Source: Nematostella vectensis (lineage: Eukaryota > Cnidaria > Anthozoa > Actiniaria > Edwardsiidae). From it: a stretch of DNA of 64,000 nucleotides. Position numbers and translations under genes: made by a program. The DNA is taken from assembly GCF_932526225.1 (NCBI RefSeq), contig NC_064035.1, forward strand, positions 21,937,969-22,001,968, read 5' to 3'. Under the pieces are notes generated by a model. It was not told where the DNA came from, did no database searches, and saw nothing but the letters and a program-made list of their open reading frames with translations. Positions 51,473 to 63,289 of the stretch are shown here, piece after piece; positions within the stretch are counted from its first letter, which is position 1, and each line of letters begins with the position of its first letter.

Positions 51473-52314
51473 TCTCGCCAGTAGTGTATGAAATTGAGTG
51501 AAATATGCAAATATTCATAATGCAATCTTGTCCATGTCACAGCAGGTGTATACTGCTTTCTTGTATCACCCAATTAAAGTGTCCTTAGCGATGAAATCAA
51601 CTGCGACACAATTCATTTTTCTTTTTCAGTTGCTGTCGTTTAATGGTTTCACTAAAATTAAAATTATTTAACAACATGTTTGAATACTTATGCATCCGAT
51701 TATAACTAATAGTTATAAGTAAAATACATAACTTGTTTAAAAAAATGCTTATCATCCTGTTTGCATTTTTTTTCAGAATGGCTGCACCAAATACACCATC
51801 TAAAGTGTCACTCTTCCGTCACTTCCCACACTATTTCCTACGACCATACGATGGCCAAAAAAGAATCAGCGGAAACAATGAAATGTTTGACAAGCTCAAT
51901 ACAGAAAACTATAAATGGTTCCTGCGCCCGTATATAGCGATATTCGAATCTGCTCAAGCTATAAAGGAAAATGTGGCCAAAGCAAGAGATGGTGGGCTAT
52001 TAACAGAATATATTAGAACAGATAATAATTGAGAAGTTGGATCCCATGACTGAAAGCCTGGCATCTTTGAACAAGGCAGACAAAATGACATCAGCTTCAC
52101 AGACAAATGTATTCAATGTTCTTAATTTTGCTTTAAGAGACGACGAAGCGCTAGATACTGCCCTCGCAGACGTCATGCAAACGACATCAGCGTTATATGT
52201 TGCATCCTGCCATACAAGGGCACAGAGGGCAGTATTTTCGTAGCGCAAAGCCTACGCCGAGAAGCTACAAAATGACCACCAGGCTGCTATTGCATTTAAG
52301 CGTGCAAAGTCAAT
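51473..52314 (+). pseudogene. Module B/C copy 3, joined to module A
   Basis: Frame B 51733-52032, frame C 52037-52243 with a stop (TAG) replacing CAG. Sequence changes at CAAAGTCAAT|AGAGTTGATG (52315) from C to module A, so L is missing. Confidence 0.5.
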
Positions 52315-52952
52315 AGAGTTGATGCAGCGAATGCTTAACGCAATGTGCATTCAAGCTCCAACTAAATGCACGCCCCACACTAGACAATATTTAGCAGCAA
52401 GACTAGCTTATCCACAACAACGGAGAAATCAACAAGCTCAACAGCTGCAGCATGTAGAAGAGCCACCAAGAGAAGCTGCACCCCCTGCTGTTGGTGGAGT
52501 TCCTCCTGCTATTATGGATATGTTTATGGATACGCAAAGGCAACTGCAGTTGCTTCAGAGGCAAGGCCAGGAACGTCAGCAAAATATGTCAGCGGAAGAA
52601 CCGGAAGACAAAAAAAGGCAGCGGCAAACGCGAAAAAGGCAAGAGCCACCACATCAACAAGATGTCGAGGTCCAAGAGGCCCAGGTAGAGTCCCACGAGG
52701 AAAGCACCACTTGCTGGGATGGACCCGCAAATAGGCAATTTAATCCTGGGGTTGCAGCAAAACGTGGATGACCTTACTAGACAAAACCGACAACAAGACG
52801 TTAACATCGACGAACAGGACAACAACGAGAACGCCCTGTTGGAGCAGAAAATGGTGAGGGAGATGACGAACCTACTGAAAGACCAAGAAGAAAAAAGAGG
52901 AAGAAGGCGAAGGCAAATTGGACAGGCCCCATGCACTTATTTCAGTTTTTGA
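52315..52952 (+). repeat. Module A copy 6
   Basis: 150-codon frame 52319-52771 and overlapping 77-codon frame 52719-52952. Confidence 0.5.
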
Positions 52953-53804
52953 TTTATAATTCATTTTAAACATTATTTAGAACCTTTTCCATATATCTAG
53001 CAATTTCCAAATTTATCTTTAATTATAATAAAAGAAACAAAAAAGTCAAAAAAATATAACATTGATTGTGAAATTACTATATCCATCGAACAACATGGCA
53101 CAATTCATGAAAGAAAGAAATATGTTTTCAATGTTTAAAATTTGAATATCATGTATATATAGAGTTAATTATAGTATTTTTTACAATTTTTAAAAATAAA
53201 ATTCAGTTTTTACAATTACAATAATACGATTATCAATAGAGATATGACTGGATAGAACTATTAAACAAATGAACATCTTATCTTAAATACATGGTTTAAC
53301 GTATCATGTGTGTCAGTCATGTTAATGTAGGACAAAGCCACCATGAGAATCACCCGTGTTCTGCCAATTAATCGAATTTTACAGACTATTAGTCAGGTTG
53401 GGGACTGTAACAACAAGGGCTTTTTATGGTTTACAGATATCATAGGACAACATTGACGAAGCATTGCGGACACTACATAGCTTTTATTCTGCCAATATGC
53501 CTTACAAGTCTTATAGATCAATTGTGACAGGCTTTCGTTAAGCATTTCTGTAGGGAAAGCGGTACGCGTGTATCTTTTAACGATTTTGGAAATCTCAATA
53601 CTAGCGAAAACAGAGTATAAAAGTATTCACGACTTATTTAGGGAGCGAAGCAACCCGTCTCTATTTGTATTTTCTGCTCCGATGGTATAAGAAGCAATTT
53701 GGGAGGTCTGCGGGTGGGTAAAGCACCATAATAAACCGGAGGTCATCCGATGAACATATAATTTTCACCGCTGAACGCATTCCTCAAGCTATGATTATAA
53801 CAGT
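52953..53804. repeat. Module R copy 5
   Basis: AT-rich spacer leading into H. Confidence 0.6.
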
Positions 53805-54223
53805 ATCCAAGAAAGGTGCATCAAGAATTAACGAAGCACTGGTTTCCCACCTTCTTCAAAGTAATGACTTGCTAGGTCATATCTGCATGGATGGAGGTCT
53901 TACAAAAAGTCGCATATGTACACACAAAGAGTGGCAACAAACTTCTTTTGAAGCTAACAAATAAGAGAATAGTTTATGTACATCCTGTTTCTTTGCTTCA
54001 AGATACACAGCAAGACGATACTGTGTGTACGAGAATAATCACCTCTTTTCCTTTTATTCCTGCGTACGCACTAACAATTTGTAAAGCTCAAGGACAAACT
54101 CTAGACACTTGTATCGTTTGGATGGACAGCCCATTATCTCGGGTTTGCAGGCTTTCGAGTTTATTCTTTCTAACTCCCTTAAAATACAAGCAGCTCTCGC
54201 CAGTAGCGTATGAAATTGAGTGA
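53805..54223 (+). pseudogene. Module H copy 2: helicase fragment
   Basis: Frame 53891-54223, same protein as 46992-47324. Confidence 0.7.
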
Positions 54224-55083
54224 AATATGCAAATATTCATAATGCAATCTTGTCCATGTCACAGCAGGTGTATATTGCTTTCTTGTATCACCCAATTAAA
54301 GTGTCCTTAGCGATGAAATCAACTGCGACACGATTCATTTTTCTTTTTCAGTTGCTGTCGTTTGATGGTTTCACTAAAATTAAAATTCTTTAACAACATG
54401 TTTGAATACTTATGCATCCGATTATAACTAATAGTTATAAGTAAAATACATAACTTGTTTAAAAAAATGCTTATCATCCTGTTTGCATTTTTTTTTTTCA
54501 GAATGGCTGCACCAAATACACCATCTAAAGTGTCACTCTTCCGTCACTTTCCACACTATTTCCTACGACCATACGATGGCCAAAAAAGAATCAGCGGAAA
54601 CAATGAAATGTTTGACAAGCTCAATACAGAAAACTATAAATGGTTCCTGCGCCCGTATATAGCGATATTCGAATCTGCTCAAGCTATAAAGGAAAATGTG
54701 GCCAAAGCAAGAGATGGTGGGCTATTAACAGAATTTATTAGAACAGATAATAATTGAGAAGTTGGATCCCATGACTGAAAGCCTGGCATCTTTGAACAAG
54801 GCAGACAAAATGACATCAGCATCACAGACAGATGTATTCAATGTTCTTAATTTTGCTTTAAGAGACGACGAAGCGCTAGATACTGCCCTCGCAGACGTCA
54901 TGCAAACGACATCAGCGTTATATGTTGCATCCTGCCATACAAGGGCACAGAGGGCAGTATTTTCGCAGCCCAAAGCCTACGCCGAGAAGCTACAAAATGA
55001 CCACCAGGCTGCTATTGCATTTAAGCGTGCAAAGTCAATGGTTGGTCGTTCCTGCCCAACGCAAACATCAACTCTAGTCATTT
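54224..55083 (+). pseudogene. Module B/C copy 4
   Basis: Frame B 54455-54757 behind TTTTTTTTCAG, frame C 54762-55085. Confidence 0.5.
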
Positions 55084-56275
55084 GAACTCCCGTGGACTAC
55101 ATGTGAACCCACAAGGTACTCAGGTACTTCAGAGTAACTTTAATCAAATTTTAAATAATTAGCATGATGGTTCTGTGAGTGGTCATTTTTGTTCCGTTCG
55201 AGGCATAAATTCCACTGATTCCATAGTTCCGAATTTACGAGGGTTTAAAATGGCTCTGCTAAATATTGTTAGTTTGCCTAACCATATTGACGAGATAAGA
55301 ATAATGAATATGCTTGCCAATGTTGATGTGTTCGGGTTTAATGAAACTAGGCTAGATGAAACGGTTACAAACGGTGAAATGAATATTCCAGGATTTGATA
55401 TCATGAGGAAAGACCGGAAGCGTAAACAGTGAATGAGATTAAAATAAGTGGCGCTAGTGTATATGCGCCTGATGAAATAGCTGAGAATTTTAATCAGTAT
55501 TTTTCCAACATTGGTCAAAATCTTGCGGCATCCATTGATAGTAACGGTGTTGACTTTGAGCATTTTGTTAAGGGTGCAAGTTCACAATTTCGCAACTTTA
55601 AAACTGTTAGTGACAATGATGTTCTTAAGCTCTTATCAGGCTTATCAAAATCTAAAGCCACTGGCATTGACAAAGTGTCAGGAAAGATGTTAAAAGCTGC
55701 AGCGCCAGCAATTGCTCAGTCTCTTTCTTATATCTTCAACAGTTCTATCAAAACTTGCCATATTCCCAATGATTGGAAGATAGCTAGGGTAATACCTCTT
55801 TTCAAGAAAGGTGAACGAAGATTAACGGAAAACTATTGTCCTATTTTAATTCTACCAGTCATTAGTAAAATTATGGAGCGAATACTTTATAACCAATTAT
55901 ACGGAGCGAATACTTTATAACCAATTATACGAATATCTGCTAAAAAATAGTTTAATTTCTAACCACCAATTTGGCTTTCGGAGGCATCACTCAACCATGT
56001 CAGCTCTGTTGGATTGCACAAATTCATGGTTAATTAACATGGACCGCAAAATGTTTAATCTGGTCGTTTTGCTAGATCTAAAAAAAGGCTTTCGATACAG
56101 TGGATCATGAGATCTTACTTCGCAAGATGCAAATCCTTAGAATTTCTCATGATGCTCTGTCTCTTATTAAGTCCTACCTATCTGGCCGAAAACAAGTTTG
56201 CCAGGTTAATGAGTCGCTATCCTCTGAAAGCCATATCACGTGTGGTGTTCCCCAGCGATCAATTCATGTATAAAA
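55084..56275 (+). pseudogene. Module L copy 3: CR1-like LINE remnants
   Basis: Esterase-like tail, endonuclease start 55175-55432, RT part 55429-55920, then SYLSGRKQ; same internal deletion as copies 1 and 2. Confidence 0.72.
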
Positions 56276-56352
56276 GTAGATAGCCAACTCCCCTTGTGAA
56301 AACCAGCTATTGTTGTCAGGGTTATAGCGCTGTAAAATAAAAGCTACTAGAG

Positions 56353-56986
56353 TTGATGCAGCAAATGCTTAATGCAATGTGCATTAAAGTTCCAACTAAA
56401 CGCACGCCCCACACTAGACAATATTTAGCAGCAAGACTAGCTTATCCACAACAACGGGGAAATCAACAAGCTCAACAGCTGCAGCATGTAGAAGAGCCAC
56501 TAAGAGAAGCTGCACCCCCTGCTGTTGGTGGAGTTCCTCCTGCTATTATGGATATGTTTATGGATACGCAAAGGCAACTGCAGGAGCTTCAGAGGCAAGG
56601 CCAGGAACGTCAGCAAAATATGTCAGCGGAAGAACCGGAAGACAAAAAAAGGCAGCGGCAAACGCGAAAAAGGCAAGAGCCACCACATCAACAAGATGTC
56701 GAGGTCCAAGAGGCCCAGGTAGAGTCCCACGAGGAAAGCACCACTTGCTGGGATGGACCCGCAAATAGGCAATTTAATCCTGGGGTTGCAGCAAAACGTG
56801 GATGACCTTACTAGACAAAACCGACAACAAGACATTAACATCGACGAACAGGACAACAACGAGAACGCCCTGTTGGAGCAGAAAATGGTGAGGGAGATGA
56901 CGAACCTACTGAAAGACCAAGAAGAAAAAAGAGGAAGAAGGCGAAGGCAAATTAGACAGGCCCCGTGCACTTATTTCAGTTTTTGA
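56353..56986 (+). repeat. Module A copy 7
   Basis: 150-codon frame 56353-56805 and overlapping frame 56753-56986. Confidence 0.5.
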
Positions 56987-57303
56987 TTTATAATTCATTT
57001 TAAACATTATTTAGAACCTTTTCCATATATCTAGCAATTTCCAAATTTCCAGATTGTGAAATTACTATATCCATCGAATAACATGGCACAATTCATGAAA
57101 GAAAGAAATATGTTTTCAAAGTTTAAAATTTGAATATCATGTATATATAGAGTTAATTATAGTATTTTTACAATTTTTAAAAATAAAATTCAGTTTTTAC
57201 AATTACAATAATATGATTATCAATAGAGATATGACTGGATAGAACTATTAAACAAATGAACATCTTATCTTAAATACATGGTTTAACGTATCATGTGTGT
57301 CTG

Positions 57304-58304
57304 GCTTTTTGAGAAACAGGTCCCAGTACGTGGTAGTCAATGGATCCCACTCTAGCAAAGTGCATGTAACATCAGGCGTTCCACAGGGCTCCGTTCTGGG
57401 ACCAACTCTGTTCCTACTGTATATAAATGACATCTGTGAAGCATCGAAGTCCCAGGTCAGACTCTTCGCAGATGATACGATCATTTATCGCCCAATCTCT
57501 ACAACGGATGACCATACAGCACTCCAAGAAGATCTGGACGGTGTTTATAAATGGTCATCGGCATGGCAAATGGAATTTAGTGTGACAAAATGTTACTTAC
57601 TATCAGTAACGAAGAAGAGAAAACCATCAACATACGTGTATACTGCAGACGCGAAGCCCTTTACTCAAGTGGCAGAACAAGACTATCTTGGAGTAAGATG
57701 CAATAAACAACTACGCTGGGGCCCCCACTGTTCCAAAATAGCGACGAAGGCTAACAAAACCCTCGGCGCGATTAGAAGAACTTTGAAACCCTGCGAGCCT
57801 GCAGTAAAAGAACGTGCTTATTTATCGCTCGTACGACCATCACTGGAATATGCCTCAGCGGCATGGAGCCCTTATACAGACACAGACGTAAATAGATTAG
57901 AACAAGTACAAAAGAACGCAGCCAGATTTGTAACAAACAACTATAGTTTCCAAGCTAGCTCCACAGAGCTTGTGAACCAACTAAAATGGGATACGCTTGA
58001 AACTAGAAGACTATTCCACCAGTCAGTTCTAATGTTTAAATTCTATAACAACCTTGTGGCCTGCCCTCTCCCTACTTCTGTTTCTCAACCGTCATATAGA
58101 GTCACTAGGAGGCATAACCATAGTTTTTTGCAACTACAGTCTAATATTCTATCCTATAATTATTCCTTTTTTCCAAGAGCTATAAGAATCTGGAACTTAC
58201 TTCCAAGTAACGTTGTCAATCAAGTAACCCTAGAGGCATTTAAAACAGCCGCTCTGCCGGCCATCAGGCAGCTAAAGGTGCCTTCGCACCTACGCCGGCT
58301 TTAA
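57304..58304 (+). pseudogene. LINE reverse transcriptase C-terminal half, frame open
   Basis: Open from the insertion edge to TAA at 58302-58304. TSGVPQGSVLGPTLF, catalytic FADD in RLFADDTIIY, YLGVRCNKQLRWG, KERAYLSLVRPSLEYASA, LEQVQKNAARFV, WDTLETRRL and the tail IRIWNLLPSN ... SHLRRL. It lacks the N-terminal RT and endonuclease, hence non-functional, but without a frameshift, so a young insertion. Confidence 0.85.
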
Positions 58305-58378
58305 AGCTGACCAACCCTCCCATTACTAGCGTAAGCTATATATACATGTGTATAGGGAGTATTTATTTAAGTATTTAA
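57304..58378 (+). mobile_element. CR1-like LINE, 5'-truncated insertion with 5-bp duplication
   Basis: The uninterrupted site TCATGTGTGTCTGTCATGTT is visible in sister units at about 42768 and 46407. Here GTCTG (57299-57303 and 58379-58383) flanks a 1075-bp insertion. It starts inside the RT domain (GFLRNRSQYVVVNG) and ends with a repeat of TATTTAAGT type instead of poly(A). Same family as 245-1600. Confidence 0.88.
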
Positions 58379-58870
58379 GTCTGTCATGTTAAAGTAGGAC
58401 AAAGCCACCATGAGAATCACCCGTGTTCTGCCAATTAATCGAATTTTACAGACTATTAGTCAGGTGGGGGACTGTAACAACAAGGGCTTTTTATGGTTTA
58501 CAAATATCATAGGACAACATTGACGAAGCATTGCGGACACTACATAGCTTTTATTCTGCCAATATGCCTTACAAGTCTGATAGATCAATTGTGACAGGCT
58601 TTCGTTAAGCATTTCTGTAGGGAAAGCGGTACACGTGTATCTTTTAACGATTTTGGAAATCTCAATACTAGCGAAAACAGAGTATAAAAGTATTCACGAC
58701 TTATTTAGGGAGCGAAGCAACCCGTCTCTATTTGTATTTTCTGCTCTGATGGTATAAGAAGCAATTTGGGAGGTCTGCGGGTGGGTAAAGCACCATAATA
58801 AACCCGAGGTCATCCGATGAAGATATCATTTTCACCGCTGAACGCATTCCTCAAGCTATGATTATAACAG

Positions 58871-59290
58871 TATCCAAGAAAGGTGCATCAAGAATTAACG
58901 AAGCACTGGTTTCCCACCTTCTTCAAAGTAATGACTTGCTAGGTCATATCTGCATGGATGGAGGTCTTACAAAAAGTCGCATATGTACACACAAAGAGTG
59001 GCAACAAACTTCTTTTGAAGCTGACAAATAAGAGAATAGTTTATGTACATCCTGTTTCTTTGCTTCAAGATACACAGCAAGACGATACTGTGTGTACGAG
59101 AATAATCACCTCTTTTCCTTTTATTCCTGCGTACGCACTACCAATTTGTAAAGCTCAAGGACAAACTCTAGACACTTGTATCGATTGGATGGACAGCCCA
59201 TTATCTCGGGTTTGCAGGCTTTTGAGTTTATTCTTTCTAACTCCCTTAAAATACAAGCAGCTCTCGCCAGTAGTGTATGAAATGAAGTGA
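58871..59290 (+). pseudogene. Module H copy 3: helicase fragment
   Basis: Frame 58958-59290 as in the other copies, with a few substitutions and an altered end. Confidence 0.68.
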
Positions 59291-59366
59291 GTGAAATATG
59301 CAAATATTCATAATGCAATCTTGTCCATGTCACAGCAGGTGTATACTGCTTTCTTGTATCACCCAA

Positions 59367-60212
59367 TTATTAGTTTGTAAAGCAAACACTCTCTCAAGAC
59401 ACTGTCCATGCTTTTTTAAAGTCGATAAAACACGCAAAAAGCGGCTTGATTTATAAGAGTCAATTAGGGTTTTTAGTACTAATAAATGGTCGGTCGAGTG
59501 TCTGCTAAATGTTATATTTTGACTTGAAGTACATAAGAGACAATTGTGAAATCGGTGAATATTCGGTAAATAGAACTTGAGTTGATCAAAATGAAAACTG
59601 TATTGAGCAGCTGAATATAGCAATGTCTAGATTAACCACTATATGTTAAAAGGTTTTGATGACGCTAATGAACCTTTGCTCAATTTATTATTTTCAGAAA
59701 ATGCGAAAACACAAGTTTTGTAATGGCATTCAGAAATCTTTTTGGGGTAATCTTGCAAAGTAATCAGATAATAAATAACGTTACAATCGACATAATGATT
59801 TAAGTGAAGCACATGGTTTAAATTAATAATTCACCTACCAGTTTTGACGTATGTTTCCTATTTGATTTCTGTGTCTTTCAATGTACATAGAGCTTTTCTG
59901 AAATAATATGACAACAACAGCTTTATGTAAGTTAAACATTTGACAATTTTGAGATTCAAACAGTTAAAAAAAAACAATGTACACAGTTGACTGGATTCTT
60001 GAGAAAAGATCATGCACAAAGGATAACTCAGCAGTGCAAAACTAAACTTATGATATTGCATTGAAATGTTTTTACAGAAGCGATTTCTTGTAGCTTGATG
60101 AATATCACTTTTACTTTACAATGTATAAAAAAGTCCATTAATTATTAATTATTATTAAATATTAATTATTACATAATGTTATGACTGAGATTTGTACAAT
60201 GGTACTTACTTA
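59367..60212. other. Non-coding, right flank of the macrosatellite
   Basis: Similarity to module B stops at about CACCCAATTA (59366). After that AT-rich sequence with no supported gene. Confidence 0.5.
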
Positions 60213-63200
60213 ATTGAAGTCTAAAGTGTCCTGGGTCACGCTGTTGTCTTGTATCAGGAATATCTGAAGAATCAAGAAATTTACAGGTAAAAACATGCTT
60301 AGACTTAGACTAGCAGTTATGTTTGTACCAGCGTTAGTTTGGTTGACATTTTGTTGGCACATAAGGTGGCTTTCGAAGCGATATATTCTAATAACTTATA
60401 TGGTTATATGGATATGTGGTTACCTAGTGCACTAATTGTTAACTATTTTCATTAGCGTTGAATATGCCATAATTTCAATCTTGTTTTTTTTTTAAAAAAA
60501 ATTGGTACTCAATAATTACTTGCTGAAACTGGGTTTCATGAGATCCCTGATAAGCTTGCTGTTTTAGAAAAACTAGAGCAAATTATAATAGCACAAAGAA
60601 TTGGTTTTGAGAAAATGTACCAGTAATGTACCAGTTATGTCATATTTTTTTCCTGCTTAGTCGATTTAACTTGGCGCCCAATACTGCCAGAAAGCTAGCA
60701 TCTGGAAAAATATAAAATATGTTCTTGCCTAGTTATTGTGAGGCAGCCATGCTGTTCTTGGCGGAAATGGGAACGGCATTCCAAACCACAACAAGGCAGC
60801 ATGTTTTCGACGGGCAAATTACAGTGTTGGAATTTGTTATCCATCTACACAGAAAATATTTTTTTTAATGAGTGGCATTCATACATGTATATAAGAATAT
60901 GTACTTACATTTGTAGTGCTTGTAGATCCTTTTTTTGGCTGTGAAAGAAAATAACTATATCAGTTGTAATACAGCGCATTGTGTCGTTTAAATTTCTTTA
61001 GTTATTCTTATTTTGAACGTGTCATATGAATGTATTTCATTTAATAAAATAGTTATTGGTATGTTTTAGCTTGGACTTGCTTAATCGAAACTTCATTGCT
61101 ACTTGAATATTTCATTTGTTGCAAATGTGCATGTTCCATGAAATCTCGAAACGATAGCCACGCAACATAAGCAACAAAGTTGAGCTTAACACTGCTCAAA
61201 CACCCTTCACAAAGAGTCAATTAGGGATTCCTTTTCCATGGTCCCAATTTGTGTACCAACTGATAAAACGGTCAATTTCAAAACTTCACCTGTCTTAATC
61301 ATCCATAGCCTGGCCAAAGAAGTGACTTTGAAATTTATACCGTAAAACCCGTTCATGGCTAGTTAACCCCAGCCACCTACTGTAACGCATCTCCACAATA
61401 CAAATCCCAGAGTACCTTCTATGGACATTCTAGACCATCCCCGAAGGGTATGATCACCCTGACTAACTAATTACTGACAAAGGAAATCAGGGAAGTGCAA
61501 TACTAAAAGTCGCTTAGTGTGAAGAGACCTGATCACCAAGAAATGATTATAACACCCAACGCATTAGACAATGACGAAGATGAAGACGAAATTGTTACTG
61601 CCACAATTACAGAATTTAAGGGGATTGAAAAGTTTGAGAAATTCAACAGATGTTCCAGATGTCAAAAGAAAACCTGCCAACAAACAACAACCAGAGTTCA
61701 CGCAGCCATGCATCTAGTTATAAGGTATTGGCACCTCTTCTCGTCCACTTTAACTTTGAAATGTATTTGTTGAGAGAATTTCAAGTCAAAGATGAATATT
61801 TTGTGTTGTTGAGCTTCTTCCATGTTATAGTAATTGTGTAGACTATTCTCGCAAATTTGTTTTTGACTGTGAAAAATCAAAGTAAATACCAACACTGAAC
61901 CTATTCTCATGCACTCAGAACCTATTCTCGTTCGTTTGAAAAATTTGTTTCATTTTAGCTAAAATAACACAGACAATAATCTCTGATAAATGTAATTTTC
62001 AAAACTGCCATTCAATCCTAATTGAAGCTTCATTTGGCTCAGTACCAAGCAATTCAAATCTGACATTACACATGGGTGTCACGCTGCATGGGGAAACTTT
62101 GAAACACTCAAATTTGTTTGGAATTCGAGTGGTCAGGAATATGTAGGTACCGTGACAGCCGTGATAGAGGCCTACACGATGAAAGTTAGCATGAAACCGA
62201 GGCTGAATCAAAGGCCAAAAAGAACCCTGGGACATCAACAACTGAATGGTAGATGTTGGAAATTTTTAGGGAATTTTTTCGTTCTTGTGTAGTGCAATCA
62301 AACACAATTTTTTGTATGTTATTTTACAATGCATAAGATAAAAATTTTCTAAGCTAAGCAAAATAATTAACATTCGTGAAAAGCTTTAGAAAGCATGTTT
62401 TACCTACGTTGTTTCTTCGACTTGATGTGTCACTTTCTGCTTGTTCTTTATTGTTTACTAAATATTCGACATTATTTCCATGTGGTTGAGAATAGGTCCT
62501 GGACAAGATTAGGTGCTAATACCTAAAAACAACCCAAAAATATCACGTATTTTAGCTAATATACAAGAGACATTGATTGATGAAAAATGATGTTTGCAAA
62601 AGCTATTCTATTTGAAAAACAGCAAAGCGCATTGACAATTGTTAACACAAACCGAGCAAATATTGCATATTAAAGTGTTACGAAATAAGTTGTTTACAAA
62701 TCAACCAATTTACACAGGTTTTACCCATACTTAATAGCACTTGAAATTCTAACCCTGAAGAAAACCTTCCCTAATGAGATGAGATTTGTCCGCAAGAGAC
62801 ACCTCTTTCATCATTTGTAAGTTTATGTCCATCCTGACTTAACTTTTCATGGGTTATAGTACCTTCATCTAAATAGTGACTTCTTAGGAGTTTTCTATCA
62901 TCTGTGGCACAAGCTTGAAGCCAAAGCAAAGCCTGAGTTCCTTGGAGTCCTTTTAAAATATCCAAAGGGTTTTAAACTCGCTCACGGTGTACGTGTAAGT
63001 CCGAAAATATCGCTTGGGTTTTTCGAACTCTTGTTCAAAATGGCGGGAAAGTGAGTAAGAGTATGTGGAGTATCCGCTGACCAAATATTCGTTACCAGTC
63101 CTTTGCCTTTCTCCGGTTGTCAGGGGTACCGCGAGCACCACGAGCGTAGTTGAAAAACACCATTTAAAAAAAGCGAAAACACCGGTTAAACATAGCGAGA

Positions 63201-63289
63201 ACACCTGGTAAACGCCTGTTAGCAGGCTTCTAGTTTTCATCACACCTTTCTACGGTGGCCAAGAGTTCTCGTCGATCCGCCATTGCCAT
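60213..63289 (-). CDS. Possible minus-strand gene with small exons, 5' part
   Basis: Candidate exons, 5' to 3': 63246-63289 (start ATGGCAATGGCGGATCG, reads MAMADRRELLATVE, donor AAAG|GTGTG); an exon at about 62406-62505 (acceptor TTGTCCAG, reads TYSQPHGNNVEYLVNNKEQA, donor GTAG|GTAAAA); a 33-bp microexon at about 60915-60947 (acceptor TTTCACAG, reads KKRIYKHYK, donor AAT|GTAAGT); an exon at about 60213-60268 (acceptor CTTCAG, reads IPDTRQQRDPGHFRLQL, donor A|GTAAGT). Phases are mutually compatible. A further exon-like frame at about 62866-62952 (GLQGTQALLWLQACATDDRK) does not fit the phase. No family recognised; the low-complexity reading makes this uncertain. Confidence 0.3.
61519..61773 (+). 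pseudogene. Zinc-binding protein fragment of a repeat family (tentative)
   Basis: The frame reads MIITPNALDNDEDEDEIVTA, then FKGIEKFEKFNRCSRCQKKT, and is lost after AAMHLV. An acidic stretch followed by a YxxC..C type zinc motif recalls a recurring cnidarian repeat-encoded protein, but this is from memory and unproven. Confidence 0.25.
61774..62400. other. Non-coding, nothing recognised
   Basis: AT-rich, no supported feature. Confidence 0.4.

Larger units (their letters stand above)
56987..58870. repeat. Module R copy 6, interrupted by a LINE
   Basis: R sequence from about 56987 to 57303 and from 58379 to 58870. A small deletion removes ATTTATCTTTAATTATAATAAAAG near 57047. Confidence 0.65.
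40939..59366 (+). repeat. Mosaic macrosatellite of modules A, R, H, B/C and L
   Basis: A complete unit reads A (Q-rich ORF pair, about 0.7 kb), R (AT-rich spacer, about 0.8 kb), H (helicase fragment, about 0.39 kb), B/C (ORF pair, about 0.9 kb), L (LINE pieces, about 1.2 kb), then A again. Order seen: A, A-R-B-C-L (H missing), A-R-H-B-C-L, A(partial)-R, A(partial)-R-B-C (H missing), A-R-H-B-C-L, A-R[LINE insertion]-H. Copies are 95-99 percent identical by eye. Modules are joined at different breakpoints in different units (49322, 50242, 52315), often with 2-3 bp of shared sequence. No module carries an intact known gene. Confidence 0.85.

Noticed and set aside
44252-55563. 126-residue minus-strand ORFs over module L
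   Set aside because: Shadows of the LINE endonuclease and RT frames on the plus strand.
41250-56970. Recurring 115-residue minus-strand ORFs (MHGACLICLRLLP...)
   Set aside because: Antisense shadows of module A; Leu/Phe/Ser-rich because they are opposite Glu/Lys/Gln codons.
40939-59366. Host helicase or reverse transcriptase genes in the array
   Set aside because: All are short fragments lacking Walker motifs or catalytic FADD, repeated in a satellite context.
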